Below are positions 1 to 10,508 of a DNA stretch of 64,000 nucleotides, piece after piece. Numbering within the stretch: position 1 is the first letter of the stretch; each line of letters begins with the position of its first letter. The stretch spans positions 1,775,902 to 1,839,901 of the forward strand of contig BCHH01000006.1 in assembly GCA_001599595.1 (NCBI GenBank), read 5' to 3'. This stretch comes from Beverwykella pulmonaria (lineage: Eukaryota > Ascomycota > Dothideomycetes > Pleosporales > Melanommataceae). The notes beneath the pieces are model-generated. The model did not search any database. It saw nothing but the letters and a program-made list of their open reading frames with translations, and had not been told where the DNA came from. Made by a program: the position numbers and the translations under genes.

Positions 1-495
1 CTCTTCCAGCTCTCCCCGACACATGATGTATTTACCGCCTCGACATTCACTGGTGATTATATATACAACAATAAACCTCCCACACATCCCTCAGGCGTAG
101 GCTTCGGCTCTGCAATCCCCCAGCAAACATCTGCACATAGTTCGCATTCGCGTGCCCAAATCCCCCTCGGCCCCGTATCCCTGCATCTCGATGACGCTCT
201 CGAGTTCGGCATCTTCACGCACCGGTCCGAGGGTGGTGGGTCATTCAAACCATCTAAATTGCCAATGAGGAGAGGTAAAGACTGGCAAGACCGCTTCGAG
301 ATTGAGTGCATGGAGGTGTGGGGTTGCGGCGGAGATGACGTCGCTGATGAGCAGCGGAGAGCATGGGCGTTCGAGGAGAGGGAGGCCGAGGCAAGGCGCA
401 GAATCAATTTTGGGACCGGGGATATCGATGCCGATAGGGAGTTGTTGAAGTTGGCGGGGATCATTGGGGGAGATAGGAGCGGAGGGAGTATGTGA
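1..495 (+). CDS. rtc5: RTC5, C-terminal part (TLDc-domain protein)
   Basis: The reading frame is open from base 1 to the TGA at 493-495, giving the last 164 residues of a protein that starts upstream of the window. Visible are the end of a TLDc domain ([20 protein letters not shown], then [15 protein letters not shown]) and a charged tail ending in [16 protein letters not shown] and RSGGSM. Both are typical of fungal Restriction of Telomere Capping protein 5. TLDc proteins are known to interact with the vacuolar proton ATPase, and yeast Rtc5 acts there; the telomere name comes from a genetic screen. The gene is convergent with the PDCD5-family gene. The N-terminus cannot be judged. Confidence 0.82.
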   Translation, partial: LFQLSPTHDVFTASTFTGDYIYNNKPPTHPSGVGFGSAIPQQTSAHSSHSRAQIPLGPVSLHLDDALEFGIFTHRSEGGGSFKPSKLPMRRGKDWQDRFEIECMEVWGCGGDDVADEQRRAWAFEEREAEARRRINFGTGDIDADRELLKLAGIIGGDRSGGSM

Positions 496-799
496 TGTGG
501 TTGAGCGACAACAAACTCATTATCGAGAGATATTTATCCTTGGAGCTGCTTTGTCATGTTTGTGTGAAGATGGACATCATGGATTAGCCTCTTCTGTCAT
601 ATTTGGCACCACGTCTCATTTTCTGCAGCAACTATGCTGAAAATGCCCCTCATATCGCTGTGGGGAATAATTGACCTATAAACGCCTCCCAATGCTATTC
701 CATCATGCCATTAAAGCACCGACAGCATCTTCCTGCCACCTATTTTATCCATACACCCGCTTCCTCCCAATGAGGGGGGCAGTCTTCCTTTTCCTCCCT
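496..799. other. Convergent intergenic spacer
   Basis: About 300 bp between two convergent genes, presumably holding both 3' untranslated regions. I see no coding frame or repeat. Confidence 0.5.
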
Positions 800-1629
800 C
801 TAAACATCCTTCAACAGATCCTCTAAATCATCATCGTCGTCCCAACCGCCGCCACCGCGCCTCGTCACCACGATTTTGGGCTCTTCTTTCTCCTGCTGTT
901 CCGCAACGGCGCCCAGCAGTTCTTTTAATTGCTCTTCTGTGACTTTGGAGCGGAGTTGGCCGGAGCGCGCGAGCCCGATGAGCCGGTTCTCGATGTCGGT
1001 TGCGCGGGATTCTTTGACAAGGCGGATGCGACCCAAGCGGTCGGCGGCTGTAGGCGTGAGGATCTGTGAGAGCATGGTATTGCGGGCGTCTGCTGGTGGG
1101 GGGTTAGTGATTATGTTGGGGTTCAGTTGGAAACTACTGGAGGGAGTTGCGGGAGGGGAATGTTGGTGTGGTGGTACAAAGGGCTATTGTGGAATTGGAT
1201 GTATTGGGGCTGCTGGTGGATTGCCCGAAATGGGAGTGCAGGAGGGACTTGTGAGGCTATGCAGCATCGCGCATACGTATATAGGCGTATGTACAGCGAG
1301 CATTGTGTGGTGAGAGCAAACGAGGCTGATGTCATGCTGTGCGACGGCTGTCGGAGACCGAGTTTTGGGGCGCACACTCCAATGGAGAAAAGCAAGATGG
1401 GGTATACCTTCTTGTTGTCTATCGCAAACGTATCAGTATAACCAACTAGGCTCAATCTTTGAACTGATGCTTCACCTTTGTGCATCTTGGTCGGAGCCCT
1501 CCCCTCCACCACCCCCGCCGCCCTGCTGGCGCAGCTGCTGCATACGCGCGCGTCGAATCTGCCGCGGTAAGCATACGCCCATACCCGAACCGTGGGCAGA
1601 CCTACCTCTTCAAGATCAGCGTCAGCCAT
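800..1629 (-). CDS. PDCD5-family (TFAR19) DNA-binding protein with an 11-nt micro-exon
   Basis: Predicted exons on the minus strand are 1629-1606, 1558-1476, 1418-1408 and 1092-800, giving 136 aa. Exon 1 encodes MADADLEE, exon 2 begins IRRARMQQLRQQ followed by a glycine run, the 11-nt exon adds RQQE, and exon 4 gives ADARNTMLSQIL, RLGRIRLVKESRATDIENRL and an acidic tail. The PDCD5 three-helix core is complete. Exon 2 ends in phase 2 and exon 4 needs one donated base, so a micro-exon is required to keep frame; ACAACAAGAAG between AG and GT fits and restores the family motif. The exon 4 acceptor is a CAGCAG tandem (NAGNAG), giving EADARN or EDARN. Family roles include tubulin-folding chaperonin binding and apoptosis in animals; the role in fungi is poorly defined. 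Confidence 0.85.
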
Positions 1630-3067
1630 TTTAGGTAGTGTTTATGAGGTCGCGCTTTTGGTGCTTGGGCGGGGTGTGAGAAAAGTCGCGCGATGGAGCT
1701 GTGGCTTGGCGTTAGTGTTGATGCGCACGTGTTGCGGGGTCACCTTTTCCAAGGCGTTGGAAGAGACCACTCCAGAAGCTCGTCATCCCACAATCCTCTC
1801 ATGATCGCTTACGATTTATTGACCACCTGCCATTTGGTCGGCTAAGCTAAGCAGGAATAAGGCGGCACTCCCGAGCCGGTCAGATGCGAGAGACATGCCG
1901 GGGACTTATCGATATTGCCGTATTTGCTCTTTTTCTGCTTTCAAATGAAAGGCCAGCTGTTTGGAAGAGCTGTTGTTGTTCAAACCACTAAAAATATAGC
2001 GGCGCCAGGCTAATCCTTTTACCCTGCTGCTAAAGATACAAAGTTCTTGCAGCGCAGCCCTAGAAAGTTCCTCCAAAGTCCCTAGAAAGGTCCCTGAATC
2101 CTCGCAACGGCGGCAGTGCATGCCCGCTGCAGCTAATCATCATTAATCAATCTGACCGTTGTTGTCGAGCATGGACCAGCACTCGATGCACCTGTAATCA
2201 GAAAATGTGTTCAGATCAACGCTTGCAAAAGCAATTCCTCTGCCACTGTTTGGTCTTTGAGGTCGTGACTCGGTGTTCGTGATAGGGGCTCAATGGTGGC
2301 ACATTGTGGCATGAGGAACGCGAACATCTGTTTCTCATGCAAGCTTGAATTTAGACGGCTGTGGAGCTCGCTTCCGAGCGACAAGCCGTCGAGTCTTGCC
2401 CAAGTTCAGCGGTTGATGCCGCGCGTGCGGTGAACTGCTCCGGATTCGCAGACCGCGGGAGTGCACTCCGCTAGCTGTCTATCGCGCATTGAGGCCCCTT
2501 GGATATGAGACATGGGACGCGAGTGCGAGCCCAGAGGTGCAGGTGTTGTTGTCCCGACAGGCCTCGTGGACTGAGGCTTGGGCTAGCGGCTTGGCGGGCG
2601 CACTCGGCAGCAAGGGATCAAGGCGGCGTTGTGGTGCCGCCGTCGCCTTCCTTGTTCCCAGTCAGCATCAAGTTTGGGTGCACGACCCGCATCGCGCAGC
2701 GCTTCCCACTTGTACGGCCAGCGAGCTTCCTCACCTCTCTCTCTCCCCCTCTCGCGTCCTTGCTGAGTGCGCAGTGTTGGTGCCCAGATTGCCCTCAATG
2801 TGCCCTTCTTGATTCCCCCGCGTCTCTTCCGTTCTCTGTCGTCGCTCCTTTGTCCGTCTTGCCGCGGCACTTCGCCCGCCTCTTAGCCTGCTGCATCCCA
2901 ACGTCACGATACCGGCCGCGCTTTCTCTCTCCATCGCGCATCTCCTACCCTCAACGGACAACGCCTTCTGCCAGACACGGGGCTACGATTCATTATTTTG
3001 GCCTCTTGCTTAATTCTCCCTTCTCTGTTCCAATTTGGCGGCATTTGTCCCTCACGCCGCACCTCAA
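1630..3067. other. Divergent promoter region, PDCD5-like / SEC2
   Basis: About 1.4 kb between two divergently transcribed genes. The part nearest SEC2 (about 2720-2990) is strongly pyrimidine-rich on the plus strand, typical of a fungal promoter and 5' leader. Open frames here have no recognisable protein content. Confidence 0.5.
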
Positions 3068-5258
3068 ATGGCCGAGTACGTCCCACAGTACCCGTAACTC
3101 TAAATACACTGGCAAACAACAACAAACTCTGCCGGCTCCGCAAGACTGACCGCCAAACAGATTCGTCCACTCGGCCCCGTGGGTGCACCCCGCTGGTGGC
3201 CAGTCCTACCTACGCTCCTTGACCCCGACACAAATGAACAAGCACGTCACCAAGTCGATATCTTCGCCCCACTTGGGGAAGAAGCTGTCGCAACCGCAAC
3301 TCCTACGCTCCGACAGCGACGACATGAATACCATACCCGACCCTCGATCGGCCACACCCGAGCCCTCCATGTTGCGAAACCATTCCACCAACTCCAGCAT
3401 GCATCCAGATCTGAGCGACGAGGTGGCAACCTTGAGCACGAAGCTGGTAAACGCCATCAACTACCAGACAACCTTGGACGATTCGCTTCAGCAGACACGG
3501 CACGAGCTCGACGCTGCACACGAAAAGCTCGCACGCTTGGAGCACCAGGTCAAAGAACACGAGCAACTGGTGGCCATGGGCCTGCTGGTCGAGAAGGAGG
3601 TCTACAGCAAAATGGAACAGCAGCTCATGAGCGAGCTCCAAGAGGAAAGAAAGAGGAGGATCGAGGCGGAAAAGGCGAAAAGAAAAGTGGATGGCGAGGT
3701 TGAGGCCTTGACAGCTGCACTGTTCGAAGAAGCCAATGTGATGGTGGCTGCCGCCCGGAGGGAGACGGAAGCTTCTGAGAAGCGGAATGAGCAGCTTAAG
3801 CAGCAGCTTGGCGATACCGAAGTGCTCCAGTTATCGCTCCAAGAGCAACTCCAGGACCTCAAGGCTGTCATGGAGAGGATGAGCTCGGATCGAGATGAGA
3901 ACGAAAGCAATAACACGCTTGCAACCACCACCGCGCCCTCGACTCCCGGCATCACGCCGTCCGACAAGATGACCAAACTCTTCGAAGCCGCCAACGTGAC
4001 GCCCAACACGCCCAGCTCCGATGATATCGCCCCGGAGCACCCTCTGCATTTTTCACACCTCATACACCCTGTTTTGCGCTCCGACCTCCTGTCTTTCAAG
4101 GAATTCCAGGAGATGCTCAAGGTCAGCCGTTCTTCTGCACCGCCGAGCCGCGTGTCGAGTGGCAACTACGGCAGCCTCAACGTCCTTGGTCTCGGTTCTC
4201 TCACCAATAATTCCACAAGCTCTCTTCCTTCGATTGGCACGAATTCCCCGCGCGACTCTATATCAGGCCTAGGATTGCCCAATCTCAAGGACGAGAAGTT
4301 TTACAAGCGGACTCTGGTCGAGGATATTGAGCCCACCCTGCGCCTTGATATCGCTCCCGGTCTTTCATGGATGGCGCGCCGCACTGTCATCAACAGCATT
4401 TCGGCCGGTTCGCTTGTGGTGGAGCCGCATCCGCCTGTTCCGAAATTCCGTGGTCCAGTGTATCCATGCTCGCTCTGTGGAGAGAGTAGGATCGGCGAAC
4501 AATACACACGAAAGTTCAGGTTCAAGACTTCTGAGAGCGAGGATTCCCAGAAGTATCCTCTGTGTGACTGGTGCCTTGGAAGGATTCGGGCGACCTGCGA
4601 TTTCATCGGATTCCTGAGAATGATTGCGGCTGGACATTGGAGAGCAGAGACCGAAGAAGAGAAGAAGACTGCATGGGAGGAGAGTGTGCGTCTACGAGAG
4701 CGTATGTTCTGGACTCGTCTGGGAGGAGGAGTCGTTCCGGCATTCGTCCAGATGAGGGAGAGTCCGCGCAGCCCGACGTTCGCACACGGGAATGGCAAGG
4801 GAGATGCATCGAGGAAGAGCGAGGAAAGTCAGCTATCTGATAAGCCTTTGGATTCGGCCGTCGACATGACCGAGTCAGCCAAAGAACTTGTCAAGAGCGA
4901 GGAGGATCCGTTCCAATCGAAAACAAACGAGAAATCGAAGAGGGTGTCCATCGGGAAGACCGTCATTTCGAACGATGTTACCCCCGTAGAGACCACGACC
5001 CTTGAGGAGGAAAAGAGGATCGAGGAAGAAGCCGAAGCACAACTACAAGATGAAGTGCGAAGGATCGAGGAGCGAGCGGCAGCGCAACTCCGAAATGAAG
5101 CACAAAAGCCTGTGGAAGCCAAGATGGAAAATATCCCAGAGACGAAGATTGAGAAGCAGCAGCACCTTCGATCAATCTCTACCCCAATTTCGCCATTGAC
5201 TGCTCCGAGGAAGAAGGACGATCGATTGAGTTTACAGATTCCGGGTGCTTTCGACTAG
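3068..5258 (+). CDS. sec2: Sec2-type Rab guanine nucleotide exchange factor
   Basis: Exons are 3068-3075 and 3161-5258 (701 aa). The first coding exon is only 8 nt (ATGGCCGA), followed by an 85-nt intron (GTACGT...CAG); splicing gives MAEFVHSAPW in frame with the long exon, which has no ATG of its own at its 5' end. Residues of about 94-245 form a long coiled coil (LSTKLVNAIN ... EEANVMVAAARRE) that matches the Sec2/Rabin8 exchange domain. A CxxC...CxxC pair lies near residues 439-475 (PCSLCGES, LCDWCLG), and the acidic, glutamate-rich tail is low-complexity. Sec2 activates the Rab GTPase Sec4 on secretory vesicles and so drives polarised exocytosis and hyphal tip growth. Confidence 0.85.
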
Positions 5259-6047
5259 AGCTTTAATAAAGGATTTGGTCTCATCGACGTTGCATGCTAT
5301 CTCTGCAACCGGTTTCGGCACTTCAGCCGTGACAGGGCGCAAACATATATCCAACAACACAACATTACAATCGACACTCGCTTAATACTTGATTTATACA
5401 TCCATCGGGGGATTTCAATCGTACATATACTTTCGGCTAGAGATGGTATTTTTATCTACGGATTCATGTTGTATCGCGCATTACATTTGGGTTATTGCAT
5501 ATATAAAAAGGAATAGGTTGGTTTTCTTGTACAGTACGATACCAGGCGTTAATTGTGGGCTTGGGGCTAGCATTTGCCTTTGTCGTTGTCTTTGTATCGA
5601 TATCCAGGGAATTGGGTTCACATGGGTTCCATTGGCATCTTTTACGAGGATTGAGATGGCAGGAGGCTTTTGGAATGCCTGTTCGTAGATGATCGTGGGC
5701 TCGCCTGAGTGCGGCCACTACTGCTGCTACAAGCAGATAATATACACGCTTTACGAGGACGACGATGGATGTTCCCTTGCTTGCCGTGCTGTGTGCATCA
5801 AACCACATCATATCGCGCCCTCCTCAAACATTCCATGATGCTTTTGATACTCTTCCGTGCACAATGATATACCTTGCCGTGAATATAGTTGGGCGTGCTT
5901 TCTCTAGCAATTGGAGTAGACCCATTCTAGCCTAAACCATGCCCTAGCATTATGAAGCCATACCCTCTCGCACAAAACTATGCCACACAAATTTCAGTGC
6001 AGCAGACCCGTCTCAATAATTGATATTCCTCTTCCTCGCAACCCACT
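5259..6047. other. Convergent intergenic spacer
   Basis: About 790 bp of 3' flanking sequence between the convergent SEC2 and LRP1 genes, AT-richer than the genes. No gene or repeat is evident. Confidence 0.5.
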
Positions 6048-6929
6048 TCACTTCCCCTTCCCCTTCCCTTTCACCTTCTTCGGCAGCCCACCTGACAGCA
6101 ACGCATTGAACGTCTCGCTATGCGTCCGCGGCGCCCTCGTCGGCAGAATTACTTCTTCCTCTTTGTTGTCCGCTGTTCCTGCTAGCTTGGCGGCTTTTTC
6201 GGCTTGTTTGCGCGCTCGTCGGTCGGAACGCCGCTTTTCTTTTGCCGTCATGAAAGGCGTTGTGTTGGGGTCTTGCGCCGGAGCGAGAGTTGGAGGTGTG
6301 GGTTCCGAGGAGATTTTGGGCTTTTTGTGCGAGCGAGAGGGAGAGGGGTTTGTTGGGGGAGTGGAGGTGGAGGGAGAGCCGTAGAGTTCTGCGTTCTCGG
6401 TGTCTATGTCGTTTTCTTCTGCTTCGTTTGCGTCGTTTTCGATTGCGTCGGCGGCGCGCTTTTTGGCTAGACTTTGGAGCTTCTTCTCCTCCGCCTCTTG
6501 ATCAAACTTGATATGCTTCCTCTTATCCGCCTCTCTCTCTCTCTCCTTGCGCTCCCGGTCAAACCTCTCATTACCACTCAGTCCATGCCTAATAAATCTC
6601 GCCGCAGCTTCTTTATCAATCCTTGTCTTCGGCTCGGGGGGTCCGGTCTCTGCGTCTTTGATCTTTCCGAAGTAGGATTTTAATCGAGATAGTTCTTGGA
6701 ATATAGGGTGGGTTTTGGCGGAGACGCCAGAGGTTAGCAAAGAGGAGAAGAGGAGGGATTCGATGGCGTAGGCAGAGAGGACGTGCAGTTTTGCTTTGTC
6801 GAGGAGCGGGAGTGTTGAGGAGACGCTGGGTAAAGGTTTGGAGAGGAGTGGGTGGAGGGCCGTCTCGAGGTCGTCTATGTTAGCTTCGAGGTCTTCGATG
6901 AATTCGGGGAGGTCGGTGGCGGGGTCCAT
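6048..6929 (-). CDS. lrp1: Exosome-associated protein Lrp1/Rrp47 (C1D family)
   Basis: Single-exon frame of 293 aa starting at an ATG (MDPATDLPEFIEDLEANIDD). The N-terminal about 120 residues show the Sas10/C1D helical pattern, including LDKAKLHVLSAYAIESLLFS and HPIFQELSRLKSYFGKI. The C-terminal half is charged and disordered, ending in a lysine/glycine-rich KKVKGKGKGK that fits an RNA-binding basic tail. Lrp1 pairs with the nuclear exonuclease Rrp6 and helps the exosome process rRNA, snRNA and snoRNA precursors. The gene is divergent from the ketopantoate-reductase-like gene, with under 200 bp between the starts. Confidence 0.85.
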   Translation of the reverse strand: MDPATDLPEFIEDLEANIDDLETALHPLLSKPLPSVSSTLPLLDKAKLHVLSAYAIESLLFSSLLTSGVSAKTHPIFQELSRLKSYFGKIKDAETGPPEPKTRIDKEAAARFIRHGLSGNERFDRERKEREREADKRKHIKFDQEAEEKKLQSLAKKRAADAIENDANEAEENDIDTENAELYGSPSTSTPPTNPSPSRSHKKPKISSEPTPPTLAPAQDPNTTPFMTAKEKRRSDRRARKQAEKAAKLAGTADNKEEEVILPTRAPRTHSETFNALLSGGLPKKVKGKGKGK

Positions 6930-7117
6930 GGTTGCGGGGGTGTTTCAATGTGTTGTTGTGGGAGATGTTTGAGAAAAGTTGTTGCTTTGAAGGTGCGGGC
7001 CAAGCGTTGATCCGGCGCCGAAATCGTGGATTTGCGACGACGTCAATAATTGGATTGGGGCGTCACCCACACGATTTTTTTCAATCACTCTCAGTATTTG
7101 CTGTAATTACCTAGTGG

Positions 7118-8821
7118 ATGCCTTTACACATGTGACATAGAACACCCTACTTCACCCTGTCTCCCCTCTCGCCCTCACATTACCTTCCCAGGCTTCGGCC
7201 GCGGATACTGCACATAGAACCTCGATGCGCTTTCGGTAGCAAAAGTGCGGGCCGGGTGGCCTATTTTCAGACTGGGGGATTGCTGAAGAGTTGGGTTGGG
7301 GAAGAGAAGAGGGAACCGCAGGCAAGCCAAGGGAAAGAGTCTGTACCCTATACCAAACGCAACGCTTCCACAACGCTAACAAGAAGCAGTACAGAACAAG
7401 ACGAACCTGATAACCCTTTTGCGTCAAAAAACCCTTTCTCAACTCCACGTGCTGTCTCTAACTTTTACCGCACGCAACCCGTCTACGACCGACGAATACA
7501 TGTCTTAGGCCTGGGGAACGTGGGCTGCTTCATCGCCCACTCTTTACGTGGGATCCCGAATCCACCGCCCATAACGCTAATTTTCCACCGCTGGAACGAA
7601 TTGAACGAGTGGAACGCTTCGCCCAAAAAGCTACAAGTGATCACGGAAGGGGATCCGGAGAAGCGAGAGGGATTTGATGCAGAGCTTGCATTTCTGCGGC
7701 ACCGCTTTCATGGGAAAGAGGTTGAGTACCGAAGTAGCAGTACTAGTACTGGAGATTCATTTCCTGAGACGAATTCTAGTTCTCAGAGTGCGGAGTCTCC
7801 TCGTATACACCAGGGAGAATCGACGGAACCGATCAATTCGCTCATCTTGTGCACGAAGACGCCACGTGTTTTGCAGGCGCTTTCTGCAGTCAAGCATAGA
7901 CTTCACAAAGAATCTGTGATTCTGTTCCTGCAGAATGGAATGGGTACCGTGGAAGAAGTGGACAGGGAGATCTTTCCAGACCCGGAGTCTCGGCCGCATT
8001 ACATGCTTGGGATAAACTCTCATAGCCTTCGAATCAGCCATGAGGTGCCTTTCACGACTGTTCATGCCGGATTTGGGACTATTGCACTTGGGATCCTACC
8101 ACATGAACGTATCCGGCCATCTGCACCATATGCGCCAACAACCAAGTTCTCCGCGAGAGACCCAATACCTGTGACGCCAGTTCATCCCGCAGACCCTAGC
8201 CCAGACTCGCTGGCTCCGCAAAACACCCACTTCAAATGGACACCGAATCACCGTTATCTGCTCCGCACACTTCTCCGTGCCCCGGTCCTCTGCGCTACCG
8301 CCTTCTCCCCGCCCGACCTCCTCCAACTCCAGCTCGAAAAGCTCGCCGTAAACTGCATTATCAGCCCTCTCACCGTCATGCTAGACGCCCGTAACGGCGC
8401 CATCCTCTACAACTACGCCCTAACCCGATGCATACGACTGCTCCTCTCCGAAATCAGCCTCGTCATCCGCTCCCTCCCCGAACTACAACACATTCCAAAC
8501 GTGGAGCAGCGCTTTGACCCTGGCCGCTTAGAAAGTATGGTCGTAAGCGTGGCACACAAGACGAAGAACAATATCTCGGATATGCTGGCAGATGTAAGGG
8601 CAGGCAGACAGTCGGAGATTGATTATATCAACGGGTGGATTGTGAAGAAGGGCGAGGAACAAGGGGTGAGATGTTTGATGAATTATATGTTGATGAATCT
8701 CGTGAAGGGGAAAAAGAACATGATTGAGATGGAAATTGGAGAGGGGACCCCATTTGTGGGTGGAAATGTGGGAGAGGGCGGGATTAACATCAAGGGAGGC
8801 ATGGGAGAGACGAGGGAGTGA
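7118..8821 (+). CDS. 2-dehydropantoate 2-reductase family protein (ApbA/PanE), probably mitochondrial
   Basis: Proposed exons are 7118-7131 and 7192-8821 (547 aa). The long frame has no early ATG; a 14-nt first exon (ATGCCTTTACACAT) joined across a 60-nt intron (GTGACA...CCCAG) enters the right frame and re-creates an ATG at the junction. The resulting N-terminus is arginine-rich, as in a mitochondrial targeting peptide. A Rossmann dinucleotide motif (IHVLGLGNVGCFIAHSL) lies near residue 100, followed by LILCTKTPR and LFLQNGMGTVEEV; the C-terminal catalytic-domain region includes KLAVNCIISPLTVMLDARNG. Ketopantoate reductases make pantoate for coenzyme A with NADPH. Fungal members of this long subfamily are not all biochemically defined, so the substrate is inferred. 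Confidence 0.75.
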
Positions 8822-9236
8822 GTGTCTGTATGTTCTGTTATGTATCAGTAGTAAGCCTCGTGCATTTCTTAGGCCGTGTATATGCTCTCCGGTCATTCCA
8901 ATACGCTCAATAGCCTCGAAACCCATAGAGCGAAGAATGAAGCACATGTATCGAAACTCTAGATCACACCTGCAAACAAGTTGATATCCCCCAAGGTTTA
9001 GCATGCTTCAATTCATTTATTAACTGCTGCCGTCCAGTAAAATCTCGTGCTCACCTCACGGGCTTTTTCCGCACACCTCGGTCCGCTCCACCTCCGACCT
9101 CCCGCCGATCCTTCTCGAACTTTAAGCTCTCTTCTTCCACCACTTCACCGCCCACCTTTCAACCTTGAAAAACACTCGCTCACATCACCGCACAACCACT
9201 CAATTCCCCAACACCAATCTCTCCAACTCATCAACA
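8822..9236. other. Tandem intergenic region / MIX17-like promoter
   Basis: About 415 bp holding the 3' end of the reductase gene and a C-rich leader (9040-9236) for the downstream CHCH-domain gene. Nothing else is seen. Confidence 0.5.
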
Positions 9237-9883
9237 ATGGCTCGTCAACGAGGAGGCGCCGCCCCCCGCCGCCCAACCGCCGCCCCAGCACGCAAACCCG
9301 CCGCGCCCGTCCCAGCACCACAGCGCCACTCATCAACCGCCGCTGCACCACCACCACCACCTGCTCAGGCACCTCCTCAGCAACAGCAGGCCGGGAGCCA
9401 GGGCCCTGGTTTGTTCGGACAGATGGCTAGCACGGCTGCGTAAGTTCTTTCATTTATTTTACTTGACAGAGAGGGATGGTGGAGGGGGAGGTGGAGATGG
9501 AGATGTGGATTGCCACATCCCCATCGCATCTTCACCACCTGCCTCCGTTTCCCCCACCAAACCCAATTTTCAAACCACATCATCAAACTAACGCTTCCCC
9601 CAGCGGCGTAGCAGTGGGCTCCACCATCGGCCACGCGCTCGGCGGCATGTTCAGCGGCTCTTCCTCCTCCTCAGACGCCTCCGCCGCCCCAAGCGCGCAA
9701 AACACCGACTTCGCACAGCAGCATCAACAGACAAACTACTCGCAGGAGACGGCCGGTGGTGCGTGCCAGGCTGACGTGCAGAACTTCCGGAAGTGCATGG
9801 ACGACAACCAGGGCAGCTTGAGCATTTGTGGGTGGTATCTGGATCAGCTCAAGGCGTGTCAGGCGGCCGCGGGCCAGTACTAG
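9237..9883 (+). CDS. mix17: Mix17-type twin-CX9C mitochondrial protein (CHCHD2/CHCHD10 family)
   Basis: Exons are 9237-9439 and 9604-9883 (160 aa), with a 164-nt intron (GTAAGT...CCCAG). The N-terminus is rich in alanine, proline, arginine and glutamine (MARQRGGAAPRRPTAAP), the middle has the conserved glycine-rich GVAVGSTIGHALGGMF, and the C-terminus is a CHCH fold with two exact CX9C pairs (CQADVQNFRKC and CGWYLDQLKAC). Such proteins are imported into the mitochondrial intermembrane space by the Mia40 disulfide relay; human relatives affect cristae and respiratory function. Length and domain order match the family. The start is the ATG directly after an AACA context and gives the usual MARQR N-terminus. 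Confidence 0.88.
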
Positions 9884-9958
9884 GGATATGATAGGGCTGG
9901 GGATTGAGACTTGAGGGGTGAAGCAAAATGTGAATGGCGGACTAGACGATGGGAAAAA

Positions 9959-9986
9959 TCTGCATCTGCATCTGCATCTGCATCTG
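9959..9986. repeat. Hexanucleotide microsatellite (ATCTGC)n
   Basis: About four and a half copies of an ATCTGC hexamer, the last one degenerate, in the 3' flank of the MIX17-like gene. Confidence 0.8.
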
Positions 9987-10508
9987 TATTCTGGGTCGAT
10001 TCGATTGGACGGAAACTTTCAAGTGGTTACTATTCTACTGTATAGTATCGAGAATTGCATCCGAATCACCACTTTCCATCCTCTCTCACTTATCCTGGAG
10101 TATCGCAGAGTGTTAGATATGGGGCGAGGATGAACTTTGTCCTTTTGGGTTTTAATTGTAATCCCAGAAGGAATTCTGTGCCGGATCTTGGAAGCGTTCG
10201 CTCCAAGAGAACAGCGTGTAATGTAATTCCTAACCCCTCCGAAACTCCCGTTTTTCACCCGTCATCTCCTGCCATCAAAACGCAAGCTCCAAAGACGCAA
10301 GTCAGGGCCATCTTTACGTTATCTCAGTATCCCCGCTAAGACAGGATATGTTCATCTCTCACTCCCCATATCCGCTATCCAGCTCGTCGAACCCTTCCCC
10401 CGCCGGGCTAATTACACCCGCACACTCAAGTAACTCGGAGTCGACCGTAGTGTCCACAAAAGAACCCTTCGGTCCGTGATGCTGCGGCTCCCAGTTCTCC
10501 TAGTATTC
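9987..10508. other. Convergent intergenic spacer
   Basis: About 520 bp between convergent genes. No coding frame with family resemblance and no repeat apart from the hexamer just upstream. Confidence 0.5.
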
